This document shows, in pieces, positions 25,800 through 38,970 of a DNA stretch of 62,565 nucleotides (position 1 is the first letter of the stretch; every line of letters begins with the position of its first letter). This stretch comes from Pelargonium cotyledonis (lineage: Eukaryota; Streptophyta; Magnoliopsida; Geraniales; Geraniaceae). Under the pieces are notes generated by a model that saw nothing but the letters and a program-made list of their open reading frames with translations, had not been told where the DNA came from and ran no database searches. The stretch is taken from NCBI GenBank assembly GCA_036897625.1, contig JAYMTA010000036.1, positions 1-62,565 on the forward strand, read 5' to 3'. The translations under genes were made by a program, and so were the position numbers.

Positions 25800-26971
25800 A
25801 CATGAGAGTTCCTATTTATGTAGTAATAGCTTAGAATAGCTTTTTTTTTTAATCCTAGCAAAAGAAAGCTTGGTCGGAATACCGGATGGGATATTCCTCA
25901 TTTTAGAGGGCTTGCACAGACTAGAAGCTGCCTGTTAACTATAACTACTAATGAGCTATACCTGATAGAAGTACTACAACTGGAACTGGAAAAGCAGACT
26001 TTAAAGTTTACCTGCAGGAAAACTGGAAACAGAATTCCCTCATTGCTTATCATTTTGGAGGATATATAACTTTAAATAGTCCTTTATTCATCTTTATTAC
26101 TATTACCTCGACTTTGTGAAGTGAAGGAGATTAACATTATAGTATATTATAGATGAACATCTAACACTTTCACTTTAAAGCCTAGAACTAGAAAAACCTA
26201 AAAAACAAAAAGAACTTTAGCTTCAAATGCTATATTCCTAAAAAGCATCTCTATTTACTGGAAATTCCTTTGTAAACTTGTAAAAGCTCTAAAAAAACTT
26301 GCTCATAAATCTGACTCTTCTAGAAAACTGTTACACATTTCTTAGAGTCTTAGATGCCATACTTGAACTAGACTTCTCTAAAGATTATAATACTCCTTAA
26401 CCAAGCATCTTTTTTAATTATCCAGAATCGGAAACCCTGAATAAAGGAACCTAAAAGAAACTGACTGACTTTCATAACTTTTGACTTAATGACTTAATTG
26501 TAGACCTTGCTTACTAGAGCTATAACTATCCCCCCTTAGGCTTAGGAGTCTTTTATATGGGCTCCCCAGGCTTCCGCATAACAGCTATAGAGCTTTTGTT
26601 CCAGCTTGTACCTAATATTCTTGAAGTTTGGGATTTGTTAGAGTAATAACTACATTACATAAGTTACAATTGTTTTAAGGGACAGATTCCTCATGGCCTG
26701 TGTAGCTTATCGATCAAGAATGGTTAGGAGGTTGAGGCAAAATGAGTATATTCTAAATAGTAAACTTACACTTTGAAGACAAGAAAATACCAGCAACAAC
26801 TGGAAACTCTGTACTTGGGAGTTGACCTTTACTAATTCCACTTACAAATTAATGGATTGCCAGAATAAGACAGACCTGCTTAACCCGGAACCGAGAGTGC
26901 CCTAAAAGAAAACCCTGGACCTTATATACGCACGTTTAAGATCTATTCCTTAACTTAATATTTCTGAATCC

Positions 26972-27922
26972 TCAAAAAAAAAAGCAAAAGCAGGACATCC
27001 AGAAAGCAATTCCCCATCTAGAAAAGGGCAACTCACTATTATACATTTCTTTAGAATGCCCGAGAATGCCTTTCACCAAAATACATACTATAGAAAAGCT
27101 ATAACAGGATTTACCTTACATTTTATTACCTTTCTAGAGATAGAGATTAATAAAGGGCAGGAAAGCACTAACAAAATAAAAGTAACTCTTTAATAGGAAG
27201 CTTTTTTACAATTCCAACTATTCGCTAGTATTAAAATTTCTTCCTTGTAGTAATAACATACATAAGGGGTCTTATCCTTTTTATTGACTTACTTCTTATT
27301 TCCTAAACTTTCTTAAATCAGGATTCTGTAGCTGCTTACTTGTATTTTCATACTTAGGATTCTTCCCTTTATCAGCTAGAGTATTCCCTGACTTAGTGCA
27401 GCCTTCCTATAAACCGTAGGTCTACTTAATTGGGATTGGATAGATATAAGTCTTTAAGCTTTAAGGGTAATTACTCCTGCTCTTTGTAGCTTATCGGTAA
27501 TGAGTATAGAGCCTTATAGAGTCCAGGAGTAAATCATTCTTGTTATAAGCAAAGCAGATAATCCATTTGTATTAGTAGCTAGTTATAGACATAAACCTGA
27601 AATGAGTTCCTTTTAGTGAATTGAATATAATAAGGGAACATTCCTATCTGTATAATAGCAGGCATTCTTTCCTAAGTCTTAATGGAACCAAGGCTACCGT
27701 TTTCCTTTATGCAGGTATTGCTGAGTAGGGTTATCTTTTAAGTTTAAGAAAGGCTCTCATTAATAATTGGAGGTTTCGAAGATACTCGATAGTTGAGGTA
27801 AATTCTATTCTTTATGGGTTGTACGCAGATTCCCTAGTTATTTTATAGAATAGATAGTATAGGCAAGTGCTTGTGCTAGAATGGATTCCGATCTATCTGT
27901 TTTAGCTGGTAAAGGAATTGCT
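26972..27922 (-). other. Hypothetical 316-codon TGA-free frame
   Basis: In phase with, and directly downstream of, the next frame (separated by one TGA at 27923). An ATG lies at 27758-27760 (MRAFLKLKRQPYSAIPAQRK). It carries repeat copy 1 as RFMSIT. Under the standard code it is full of stops. Unrecognised. Confidence 0.2.
27581..27600 (+). repeat. 20-bp direct repeat, copy 1
   Basis: AGTTATAGACATAAACCTGA occurs here and again at 28811-28830. Flanks are not conserved. A perfect 20-mer is well beyond chance for this window. The two copies lie 1230 bases apart, a multiple of three. Confidence 0.9.
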
Positions 27923-29416
27923 TCAAAGAATTGTTGCTATTTGTATTGAGTAGATTCCTAAGTATGACGCAGATACTAGGCTTATCTTTATAAGGAAATG
28001 GTATTGTAGAGAACTTTCCGATTCTTGACTTTCCTTAACAGGTATCGAATTCCCAAGGAAAACAAATGAGTTCCCTAACTTGTACATTTCGGGTATTCCG
28101 TAAACCAAGTAATAGAATGAATCCGGTATACAAATAGAATATACTCTTCTTAGGACCAGTCCTAACAGCTCTTCTTCTGGAAGAACTATACTAATTGAAA
28201 TCCTTATAACCCAACCGAACTATACTCTAAAGACTCTGCTTGTAAGCCGGCAGTCAATTGTCTTTGGAAGCTAAACCAGTAACTAATAAAGGTGTAAGAG
28301 TGTATTCTAATGGAAACTACTATCTAATGCTAATGCTATGACATTGCTGGTACATACCTTAACCTCTCTCTCTCTCATGTTATAGCCTGCTATTGAAGGA
28401 CTTATTTTCCAGACCGAACTTATGTTGTTTTAGATCTAATCTTTGAAGGAGCATACAGGAATTCTCCAGTCCCTTAAATTACTTGGGAGTTTATCTTGAT
28501 CTTGATGAAAGCTTGATACCGATCCATATCTGTAATAGGCGCTGTAATGGATAAGGGGAAACCGGTACCTGTAAAGGTGTTAAAGTCTATCCGATCTAAG
28601 AAAGGAGTACCTGTTAGCCGAGAGGGAGTGCTAGCTAGTCATTTCATACCTTTGAGAAATTGGAACATTCTTACTTAACTTAATATAGGTAACCGGATTC
28701 TATTTTTTTCTTTGGATGGAAAGTTAGTTTATCTAATCTCTTGTGCTAGAAAGCTTTATTATTCCGATTAAGTTAAGGTTAAGTAAGTGTATTGACAGGG
28801 CTGCTAAAGGAGTTATAGACATAAACCTGATTATCTTTCCTTAAGATTGTTTAGACTCTTCGTGGATAACATAAGCTTCCTTCTTTGGAAGCACACGGAT
28901 TCGCTTTGGTTGTAGCAGGCTTAGCAAGAAGAGCTTTCCTTTTTCCTTTATAGTTCCCTGATATTCCTATTCCATTCCTTAGATTCTAGATTAATTAGAT
29001 TAATAAGAATTTCCTGAACAAGTTAAAGTAAAGGGTTTCTAATTTCGAAGCTTTTAGTTTTGAAATAATTTTATAGGGTTGCGCTCCTTAAGAGTGTCCC
29101 GTCCCCTCCTTGTGTAAGGAGAATCATAGGTATAAGAATTGCCAAGAGTTTTGATTGAATTATAGAGCGAATGGGGTGGAGTTGGAAGGTCAAACTCTGG
29201 GTTTCCTTTTGTAAATTGTAGAGATACTATAAAAGAGACCCACTCAGATAATAAAAGGAACTCCTTTTGGGTTTAGCGACTCGAAGAATAAATAATTGAT
29301 TACGCGCACTCCCTTAGGCACTTCTTTTTATAATCAAAGAGTAAACTGGAATATAGGATTCGTATTTTCAAAAGTTATTGTACTATAATATAAACTAAGT
29401 CTAATATACAGGGTTT
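27923..29416 (-). other. Hypothetical 498-codon TGA-free frame
   Basis: Ends with TGA at 27923-27925. The last 61 residues form a standard ORF with no TAA/TAG (…GIPEMYKLGNSFVFLGNSIP…). An ATG at 28973-28975 would give about 350 residues. It carries repeat copy 2 in the same phase as copy 1. Across 27001-29100 I counted 12 TCA against about 28 TGA on the plus strand, a strand bias in the expected direction. No family recognised. Confidence 0.22.
28811..28830 (+). repeat. 20-bp direct repeat, copy 2
   Basis: Identical to 27581-27600. On the minus strand both copies fall in the same reading phase (…RFMSIT…), each inside a long TGA-free frame described separately. Confidence 0.9.
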
Positions 29417-32400
29417 TCAGATAAGCCAATTTTTAGTGCTTTAATTTATTGGTGCTACTATATCTCATTTTATTTTTATTATAGAATAGAAGGGGATTTA
29501 TGCACAACACATGTATCCGGGTCTGAAGATCTAAAAGAACTCATCTAAAAAAAAACTTAGGTACGAAAAGGTTTTTAAATTCACTCTAAGTAATACAGTG
29601 TAACATAAACCACATATATTATAAATAACAAGCTTCCGCTTAAACTTTAAATAAAAGAGAGCTCTTGGGAAGTCGGCAGCCTACCCTAAGGGATTGGAAT
29701 TCGTTGCAAGAATTAGAAATGCTTTGGTCTTTGGGATCCCTAGGGCCTCTATACGGGGACAGTCTGGAACAAAGAGCCCTGTTTGTAAAACTTAGTCTTC
29801 TCTCTAAATATTGAATTAAAAGGCTATTTTTACTTGTTTTGTAGCTTATAGGAGTATATTTTATAAACAAATAGAAATACTTACTAGTTTTTTAATTTAT
29901 GAATTTTTAGGGAACACCCGCTCCTCAGGCATTTCCTTATATATTATATAAGAGGGGTTTTTACTAAAGAGCTTTTTATGCATTTTGAACTATAGAGCAC
30001 TACTTTCTGGTAATATAACTCCTAAATAACAGGTAAAAGCCTTATATGAAGTTTTCCAATCTAACCAAGCTCTCTCATAAGATATCGAAATCTTAATCTT
30101 TGTCAAAAAAAAACTTATTTATGGGCCGTATATTAATGCAAAGCTCCTGAAATAGACTTAAAATGACAGGAAATCCTAAAAGGATAATTCTTAAAAGAAA
30201 AAAAAAATAGACTTCTAAGGCTCTAAAACTAAGAAATTTTTAATGACTTAGGTTCAAATCTTTGCGATATTCCTTAAATTCCCCTTACCTATTTAGAAAA
30301 ACCCTTCGCCTAAAATAAACCTAAAAGCAAGCATTTCCTTACTTTCTAAAAACAATTCTAAGTCCTATCTCGTTAAAGCTGAAATATGAAAGCCTCGTAA
30401 CATCAAAATAAAAACTTTTGCTTGAGCTTAATATATCCTTCCTAAGCCCTCGAACATAGAAAAAGCAAGTACACGACCTCCTTAAAGAAAGCCTTTAAAG
30501 CTAAACAACCGCTTTTATTAATAAATTCAACTTAGAAAATCCTTGTGTGCCCGGTCTATCAACAATTGGGACACCCGAAGTATGTCTATTTGACATTACG
30601 TGTATACTAAACCCGTATTTAACCTTGTACATGTTGCTACTTTTACTAGTGCTTTACCGGGGATTTTATTCTTAGTTCTTAATTCTTTAAGTCTTTGATA
30701 CCCAAGAAAAGGAAGGGAAGCTTTAGCTTGGTTTGATAGGAACAAAGAAAGAAAACAGACACTCAATTGTCTATGTCATCTATCTTTTTCCTTACCTTAG
30801 AGGAATTCTCTCTTAACTTATAAATAGAGGTAGTACCATACGGTGTAGCTCTTATAAGGGTTTCTGTTTAGGGAATCCTTTGTGTTTTCTTCTGTTGATT
30901 TTGTACAACACGAATCCCTAGATTAAGGTGATGCTAAAGCACAAAGTATAACCCTCGTTGTAAATAGATAATCACTATATAGAGCTTCAACAAGTAGAAC
31001 AAACATATGAATGCAATCTCCCAATTTCTGCTATAATAACATAAAGGATAAGGGGCGCCCGGCTACACTACAGTGTAAGCGTACTAAGTGAAAGCGGTAC
31101 TCTTGCTAAGATTTTTTTTTCGATAATAAATCGAATAAGAGAGTTTTCTGAAGATCTATTACTAGAGGGGGTCTAGTTTACTTTACTCTGGATTCTGTGC
31201 CATTTTAAAGTAAATAGTAAATGGGTCGGAATACTCTAGAATCTCCTTTCCTTTTGCCTTTTAGTTTACGACGAGGCTACGCTTTACTAAACCTCTGTTT
31301 AAATAAAGGCTTTTGCTTTTCAACTGTTAAATCCCTAAGGAATCTACAGGAATTCAAAATAAAAAAATAAAAAGACTGCTAAATCCTGGGAAACTTACTA
31401 TCAGAGCGATTAAATTCGATTCAGCAGTCTTGAAAAAGCGAGACTTTCTGTATTCATAAAGTTGGTTCTGTGCTGGGAGGATGTCAAAAGTAGATTTGTG
31501 GCGACCCTTTACCGGTGTAAATCCATGCTATAAGGTAAATCTAATATCTAATGAGTATTCTAAAAAAGGAACTAAAGAAAGGGTTGAACCTTTGACTTAT
31601 GCGTGTTATTTGCTTTAGCATATCCTTATTCGGGTTTATTAAGAGTTTGTATAAGTTCAAAAACAGACTCAAATTCACTTCTTCCCCTTTTTTGCAGGTA
31701 GATATGTTTTGTATAAATCTGATAGGGGTAGCCCTAATAGGGGTCTCTTTTGGTATAATTATTCTGTACCTCATAACACTGGATCTAGTATAAAGACTCA
31801 AGAAACGGGGACCTGAATTCTTACTTTCAGTTAAAACATAGGACTTATTGAAATTCTTCTTTTTTGTATAACTTTTTTTTTTATAAATAATTTTGGTTCC
31901 CTTATTTGATCTGTTCTTTACGGATTACTGAGTAAATTTACATATAAGAGCCGAACTAAGGATACTTTGCCTAATTCGGGATACCCCCATTTAGTTGGTT
32001 TAAAAATCCTTATACATATTAATTCAATGCAATGGATGGGTTTTTGTCAAGTTGAGTTGGATAAACGTAACTATATGTATGTAGCACCTTTTAAAAAGTT
32101 TGGAAAAACGGAGTTCTTTTGTACATAATAACGGAGGACAAACAATTCAAATTGCTTGATACGAGAGTAGCCTACCCTGCTCCGTTTAGTAAAATGCGTA
32201 AAGCTTACCGGCTGGAACCCTTGGCTTAGGATTCTATTAGCTTGACAGTATGGTTCTAGTAGCCTTTAGTCTTTGCAAATACTTATGCAAATGGGGATTA
32301 GTGTAATAGAGTTATTGGACTCTTCATTAAGGCTCACCTTTTTCTAAATTATACAAAGAGTGTTTTACTCTGTTTTTATGTCTACTAGATTGGCTATTTC

Positions 32401-34159
32401 TTTTTTAAATTTCTTTAGCTTTTCTACAGTTTCTTTGAAGTTGTATATAAGATTTCCACTTATTTAATAATAATAGCGGAGGTAGCCCTGTTGTTTACTT
32501 ATTAGAATTTGGACATTATACCCCCTTAAATAAAGGTGTCAATATTTAATACACTTTGTAAATAAATGTTTAGTTTTAAGTAAATAGCTTTAGTAAGTAT
32601 CAGTAAGGTATATAAATTTTAGAGTTAACTTGCCTTTAATTATCTATTAGAGTTTATTCCTTAAAATTCTTGTTCCAGAATACTTTTATTACCCTCTCAA
32701 AACAAAGCTAAAGAAACTTGATTTATTACTACCTACAAATCCTGAAGTATTTCCATATATCATTAAGCCCTAAACCTCGCCCGAGAGCGTATCACAAGAA
32801 CTCCATTTTATTACATAACATACTGGCTTGATTTCAATTTCAGGCACTTGCTACAAAAAAGTATACAACTAGACACTGGCTTTTTATAAAATAGGTATTC
32901 TTAACTATTCTGAAAAGTCCAAGGAACTTGGTCCAGCAAAGAAATTAAAAGTATAGTTTGGAAGAGCATACTCCTAACTTCAGAGGGGTCTAATTAAAGA
33001 TGTAAGGAGGTATAAAAAAAACTTATTATACTAAATCTATTCTTAAGTTCCTTTACTAATCCTAAAAATAACTTTTACCCAGCCTATCCATATAACCGGT
33101 AAGTATTAGCATATAAACCAGACCCTTAACCTTTCCGTTCAACTTTTTATGAGAAAACTCCCTTAATTCACAAAATTTATAAAGATTAAAACTCGAGTAA
33201 AAACTATCTATTTACTCTTTCTCTTTGCCGTTTATACCTAATCAAAACTGGCAGCAGTACATACATGCGGAAAAATGTTAAGAATTTCTTAGGCCTCGCC
33301 CGATCCTTAGAGTTTTTAAAAGTTGAGAACGTCCCGAGGATTGTAGAACAAGGTTTCCTATTCGTAAGGGTTCCTACAGTTTTTTTCAGAAGTTGTTAGA
33401 ATTAAGAGGGGTATATAGATTTATTTTAGGTTTAGGGAATAACCTTAGAATCCACATTTTTCTGCAACCCTTAAAAAAGTATAACCCTTCTAGTGAGCTC
33501 TATCTGAATATGGGGCTGTTATCTTTGTTTTAAAAATTCTACAACCCCTACTTTATAAGTAATTAAATAAGGTAAAATATAGTAAGTATAGGATACCCGA
33601 GCAAGTTATCATAAAGAGGGAGCTTTCTATTAGTAGCTATCCTAGGGTACTGCTTTACTTACTAACGTTATGGTTTAATCTTTTTGGAGGGTCTTCGATG
33701 TTCCGATGTATAAGACATGTAATATATATTTGCATTCAAAGGGTCCCGTTAATTTATTCACAAAGGGGTGGTCGGGATCAGACTTTTCCAAAATTAAGGG
33801 AGTGGTTAGAGGAGTGGATAAACTAATAAGAAAAAGTATGATAAAGCTCGCGAAAAGGGATTGTACAATTGCTTTTTTAAATTAAAAGGGGACTTCTCAA
33901 GTATACAAAGGGGGGAAGGTATAGAAGTTACAAAAAAGGACTTCTTAAAAGATAAGTTATAGTTGTTGTCTTAGTAGGGACCGTTCCGAAGTACTAATAA
34001 TAGAGAAATCCTTGCTGAATTCCGAGTCTGACTATTCTATGGTGAATCATTGCTATTTCCTTGACCTAATCAGGACCCAAGCCACACTTAACATTCCTAT
34101 CATTTACGCTAAAGACACCAATAAGGACCCACTAAGCTATACAATTGAGAAACAAAAAA
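29417..34159. other. Gene-poor stretch
   Basis: No tRNA and no recognisable gene. Standard-code frames of 60-86 codons (29640-29870 minus; 31541-31801 minus; 31599-31793 plus) overlap or match nothing known. A GGGGCGCCC palindrome lies near 31.05 kb. Confidence 0.55.
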
Positions 34160-34197
34160 TAGATGTGCCCCGCGCTCTACCACTGAGCTATTAAGGA
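34160..34197 (-). pseudogene. trnN-like (plastid type) 5' half
   Basis: The minus strand from 34197 reads TCCTTAATAGCTCAGTGGTA and then GAGCG, about 22 of 25 bases like plastid trnN(GUU), which also occurs in angiosperm mitochondria. The similarity stops before the anticodon arm. Other tRNAs share this D arm, so the Asn label is tentative. Confidence 0.3.
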
Positions 34198-35157
34198 AGC
34201 ACGACTAAGGGTACTCTTTCCCTTCTCTATACTTTTCATTCATTCATTTAGGATATTTAGTTTAAATGAATCCTATATGGAAATCCTTCATTATAAACGG
34301 ATACTGTACGTAGGTTGTTAAAGGGCACCGCACTTAAATAAAGCAAGAAAATAAGACACAAGGAAGATTACATCACTGAAGTGAAGCAAAAGCATTAATC
34401 TCACCTAAACCCGGAAAACGCCTTTTTCTAAGAGTTCTTTTATTTGTTGTTCAAAAGAATACCAAAACTTTGAATTTTAGTATAAGAAAAACCTCGTTGA
34501 TGAATAGAGCGCCCTATTTTGTAGTAGTAAAAACTACTCTACAAACTTCGGGGTTAGTGAATATAACAGACTTAAACTCATCCTTTAACTTACTAAAGGC
34601 TTTTATTTAACTTGAGATTTATATTTAGTTAATTCGATTTTACACACTTCCGTCAATTAGGACCCCTAAAGTTTTGAATATTGTCATTTAGCCATACAAC
34701 ACCCAAGCTCTAAGAGCCCAGAAACTTGGTTTTGCTATCATACCCCGCCCCTATTCTAACCTGTGCCAAAGATAGTTTTGAGGTCTAGTACTTGTAAATC
34801 TCTAGGAAATTTTATCAAGGTTATCAGAACCCGACTTCTATAAATGAGTAACACCCCAAGTTCTAATTCTAAGATCAACAGTTGCGAATAATTCTTCGTT
34901 AAAAGGATGACTAAAAAATATAAGTATCCTTAAATTAATAGCGCATAAGAAAAAACCACAATACTCCATATAGGACTTCCATGACAAGGATCCCTATAGT
35001 TTGAATTAAGAAATTGGAAGAAAAACTAATATTACACTAAGTTTAGTTCCACATTTGATTTACTGAGTAAAAATTACTTGGTAATGACTCTGACTTAATA
35101 ACTCCTTGACTTCGCCTTCTACAAGTGATTCCTTGATTAGGACAAAACTCGATTTCA

Positions 35158-35239
35158 GGGTGTATTGCTCGGTCGGTCGGTAGAGTAGAACATTGGGCTT
35201 TTAACTTAACGGCCATAGGTTCAAGTCGTTCTAGGCTAG
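35158..35239 (+). pseudogene. trnK-like copy with an expanded D arm
   Basis: The copy begins GGGTGTAT like the intact trnK and keeps ATTGGGCTTTTAACTTAA (anticodon TTT) and the T-loop block ATAGGTTCAAGTC. The D arm is enlarged by a tandem tetranucleotide (GGTC GGTC GGTA at 35171-35182). The T stem ATAGG/CGTTC and the 3' acceptor strand no longer pair properly. Length and mismatches indicate a pseudogene of the trnK family. Confidence 0.5.
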
Positions 35240-36154
35240 GTAGGTTAGGTTAGTAGATGGACAATTAAAACTTATTAGACTTAGGTAGAATTGTGAGCTG
35301 TACTCCTAACTTATGTCTGTCAAAGTAGTTTTTCAATCCTCCAAAGAATAAAAAATTCACATGTATATTAGAGGAATTACCTTCATCAAAAAACAAGAAT
35401 AACTTACACAGTAACTAAGAGTAGTAAGTAACTTAAGTTCTCTAATTTTCCTACTCCTACTAATTATAAAATTACTAGGGCAATAAAAAAAGAACCCGAT
35501 TTTTGTTAAAGACCCCTTCTCTTGGCTTACTTAAAAGGAATCCTAGTTTCTAAACTCAGGCAAATACATGCTAATTGAGACTTTAGTCATAGGTTCTAGT
35601 CTTGTTCCTAGCAGAATTCTAGGAGTTCGTGTACAAGATATAACTAATATAAAATCTTTCTATTACCCGTAATTTGGAAAGGCAAGGACCGCAGTTTAAA
35701 CTTCTATTAAAAAGCCCCTTATAGGAATATAACTAGATTTTTCTTGCTTAAATAAAGATTAGGTATTACCATGAAGTTATAACTCAAGTATAATATAAAG
35801 GGAATAATTTGGGGTACCCTTAATACTGGAAAACCGGGTGCTATGCAAAATAGAAAAGGCTCTCTTTAATCTGAGCAAAGTGTAGAACATAAGGTTGGGC
35901 CTATAACACCTATAGAAGAGAAGCTATCTTAAAAAGGTATGTTTAAAGTTTTTGTTAACTAGGTAAGCAGGTTTTGTGAGTGCTCATAACACCTAATAAT
36001 CTTTTACGACTTTTGGAGATAAGAGTTTTACAAGCTAAACGAATTCTTAAAGTTATGGTAATTAGGAGTAGTTATTCTATAATAGTAAATAAGAATGTCC
36101 TTTGATGAGGGGCTTATCCTATGCTTTTCAAAGCACTACGAGGGTATCTACAAC

Positions 36155-36227
36155 GAGAGTCTCTGCTTGATTTAACCACAGGTATCCGCAGTTTGAAAGA
36201 ACTGCTTAACCAATAAACCGGACTCAC
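36155..36227 (-). tRNA. tRNA-like sequence, possibly Glu (UUC)
   Basis: A 73-nt stretch on the minus strand whose ends pair as an acceptor (GTGAGTC/GACTCTC, 6 of 7). The D-arm-like GTTTATTGGTTAAGC pairs 4 of 4 with a short loop. The hairpin GCAGTT-CTTTCA-AACTGC would present TTC, but its loop has six bases instead of seven. The T arm (TGTGGTTAAATCAAGCA) pairs poorly and its spacing conflicts with the acceptor choice. It is either a degenerate tRNA or chance similarity. Confidence 0.3.
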
Positions 36228-36618
36228 TACTGTACTCTATTTATTTTATTCGAATTACCTTCCCTTTTAATTGCATTTTTAACTTAAACTAAACTTCAGG
36301 AAAAGCTCGTATATTTTTTTTCAAGGAAGGATACTTTTCAAGGAAGTGTTTTGTGAATATAATAGCAATCCGGATAAAAGAGGTTTTATACCAAAAGGGA
36401 AACTCTAAACTAACAATTAAAAAGTACATTACATATATAACATATGCCTTAATCTTATACTACTGTATTCCTTAGAGTCCATGTATGATGACCAATTTAT
36501 ATCTGGGCCAATCGCTTAAAATCGTAGAAAGTAAGTATATCAACACATCCAAATTTAGATGGTGTCTAGATTATAGCTTTTTTTGTTAGAACCTTATATA
36601 TTGTAGTTCCTTGTGTGA

Positions 36619-37350
36619 GCCACGAAAAAGAGTAGAAAAACACCTGCTTAGCTTGCTTTACTTCGGCCAGAAGTAGGATCCTTGCAGTCGAGAGTTCTAT
36701 ATACATAAATAATACTAAACTAAGTGTATAAAATACAAGAAAAACCTGGTAGCCTAAGTACACACAGGTTAAAATTTCTTACATTTTACAAAAAAGATAG
36801 GCTTTCTCTTATATTCCCTACTCTCAAGACTTGCCTGTTTAATACTTTTCAACAAAGACTATTTATACAAGTAAGAATTTCAGATACCCGGATTACCTTT
36901 CTCAAGTAAGCTTGCTTAAATTCCTGGGTAATTTATCAGATGAGAATCTTTAGTTCTAGTTACTATTCAAAGAGGACCTATCCTTAGCTATGGATCCTAA
37001 GGTTTCTATTCCCTTTCTATTAAACAAAACGAGATCTATTGAGTAGAGTCTCTTAGACTACAGTATAATATTATCTAAGGGTCTCCTAAATTTGTTTTAT
37101 TAGAAGATCTTAGGATCGGTAATGCTTTCATTAAGACGGCTACCTTTTTATTTAAACTTATATGAGTCTCTTGAACAAGGCAATTCTATTATTCTTAGAA
37201 CGTCCCCGATTACAGTTTTACTTAGAACAAGTAACAAGATTTTAGCTACACCTATTAATATATTAAAAAGGGTCTTATATTTTTTTATTTCTTCTTCTGC
37301 TGTGTTGTACCCTGTTACCTGGTTTACGCTGTTTTACTTTGTTTCGCTGA
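36619..37350 (+). other. Hypothetical 243-residue frame (TAA/TAG as sense)
   Basis: TGA-free to 37348-37350, containing the 61-codon standard ORF at 36724-36909. The N-terminal part is basic (ATKKSRKTPAQLALLRPEVG) and the C-terminus hydrophobic (LLLLCCTLLPGL). Start unclear. A competing standard ORF at 37122-37361 in another phase shows the ambiguity. Confidence 0.17.
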
Positions 37351-37536
37351 ATAGCTTTTAAGAGTTTCGTTAATAAAGCAAAGGTTACTCCCTCTTTTAT
37401 TCCGAAATAATATTCTTTACCACTTTAACTGGTTAGCTATAAGTCATTACTTTACATGTTTACCCCGGCACTTATCAAAAATGAAGGACGGGCTGAAAAT
37501 CTTCATTTCTATAAAGAAAAACTTCAATTCCATTGA

Positions 37537-38970
37537 ACAGTTTGCTGTTATTCTCTCTTTCTTTGCAGGAAAGTCTAATACAAATCTTATCAAATTGAAA
37601 GCTGCCGGTGGCTAAAGCAGAACGTAAAAACACTTCGTACTTAAGTTATAAGAAACTCCCTAAAACAGATGTCGGATTAAAAAAAGAAGTTTATATAGGT
37701 ATCCCCTGAAGAGAAGCTCAGGGAAGGGACTTTAAATTCCAGTTTTATTGAAGGTTATATACTCGTTATAAAAAGAAGACAAAAAAGGATTCCACACTAT
37801 ATCGTACTATTTGAGGGACTAAACGTAAAAGGGGAATCCTGTAGATTTACCTGCTAATGTATCTTTTCCTAGTCCTAGTTCTTATTCTGCTATTGGACGT
37901 CTTGTTTAGGTACAATGACTTATTTAAGTATGTAATTTGCTAGTTATTTGTGCCTTTGTGTATCCCTAAATTAAGTTAGTAGTCCTTCCTATTATTTTTC
38001 AAGGTATGTACTGATTTAGCTTGGACAAAACTACCCTTTATCCTTCTCGGGGAATTGCCTTAATAAAATATGGAGAAAATCTTAGAGTATTTCAGTTTCT
38101 TGCTAAACTACTTCTTTGTAACTGTATTTTATATTATAGATATTTAGGGAACTCCTTAACAAATGTTACGAAATAAGCAGCCTTTTTTAAAAACTAAGAG
38201 TAAAGAGTACTAACTAAGAATTATTCGGTAAATTCCTGATTTTATAAAATTTAAGAAATTTCTTAGGGATAGTAGTATATTCTGTACTGGATATAAAATT
38301 GCAAGGCATGTCTAACTTGTTAACAAGTACTTTAAACTAATTTTTCTACGTAGGCAAAAAAGGAGAAATTATAAAGGGGATTTCATCCTATTATTTAGGG
38401 AACCCTTAATAGCTATGCCTATTTTTGAAAGCAAGACCAAACCAAAGTATCTTTTTTTTTACAAAGCATTGTATTCTTATCTTAAAAGTAACTTTACTCG
38501 ATGGTTATCAAATTCTTAATTTTAAACTTGTAACGTCTCTGGATTATTAGACTCAGTGCCCCAAAAACTTCAATTAAGATTTACTGGTTAATAAAGAACT
38601 TCCCCCGAAAGGCAGAGTCGCCAGAGTACCTTATCACACCTCCTTGGTTTTGGAACTGCGATGTTATACTACAACCTTTATCGGAACTTTACCTCGAAAT
38701 TCCTATACCTCTAAAGGTTAACTTTTACATAATTACAGAAAACTTTCTTATGCTGAAATATAAGATTATTCTAAAGCTTAACAACTTTAGGATTCCCCTC
38801 TAGTTTACCTGGTGCTAAAGGGGGTAATTCTAACAAGGCCTAAAATTTATAGTACTAGCTACCTTATGAATTTTCTAGGAGGAATATCAGCTGTAGTTAG
38901 ACATCTTAAGCATGTGTCTCTCTAAAAAAAAGAGGTACTTCTCATTTTCATCTGTTGTAGTTAATAATGA
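37537..38970 (+). other. Hypothetical 477-codon TGA-free frame
   Basis: Ends TGA 38968-38970. A plausible ATG at 37669 gives about 433 residues (MSDQKKKFIQVSPEEKLREG). Only two TGA occur in any plus frame from 38014 to 38753. The C-terminal third reads as mixed polar and hydrophobic segments (LPPKGRVARVPYHTSLVLEL). No family recognised. Confidence 0.2.
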
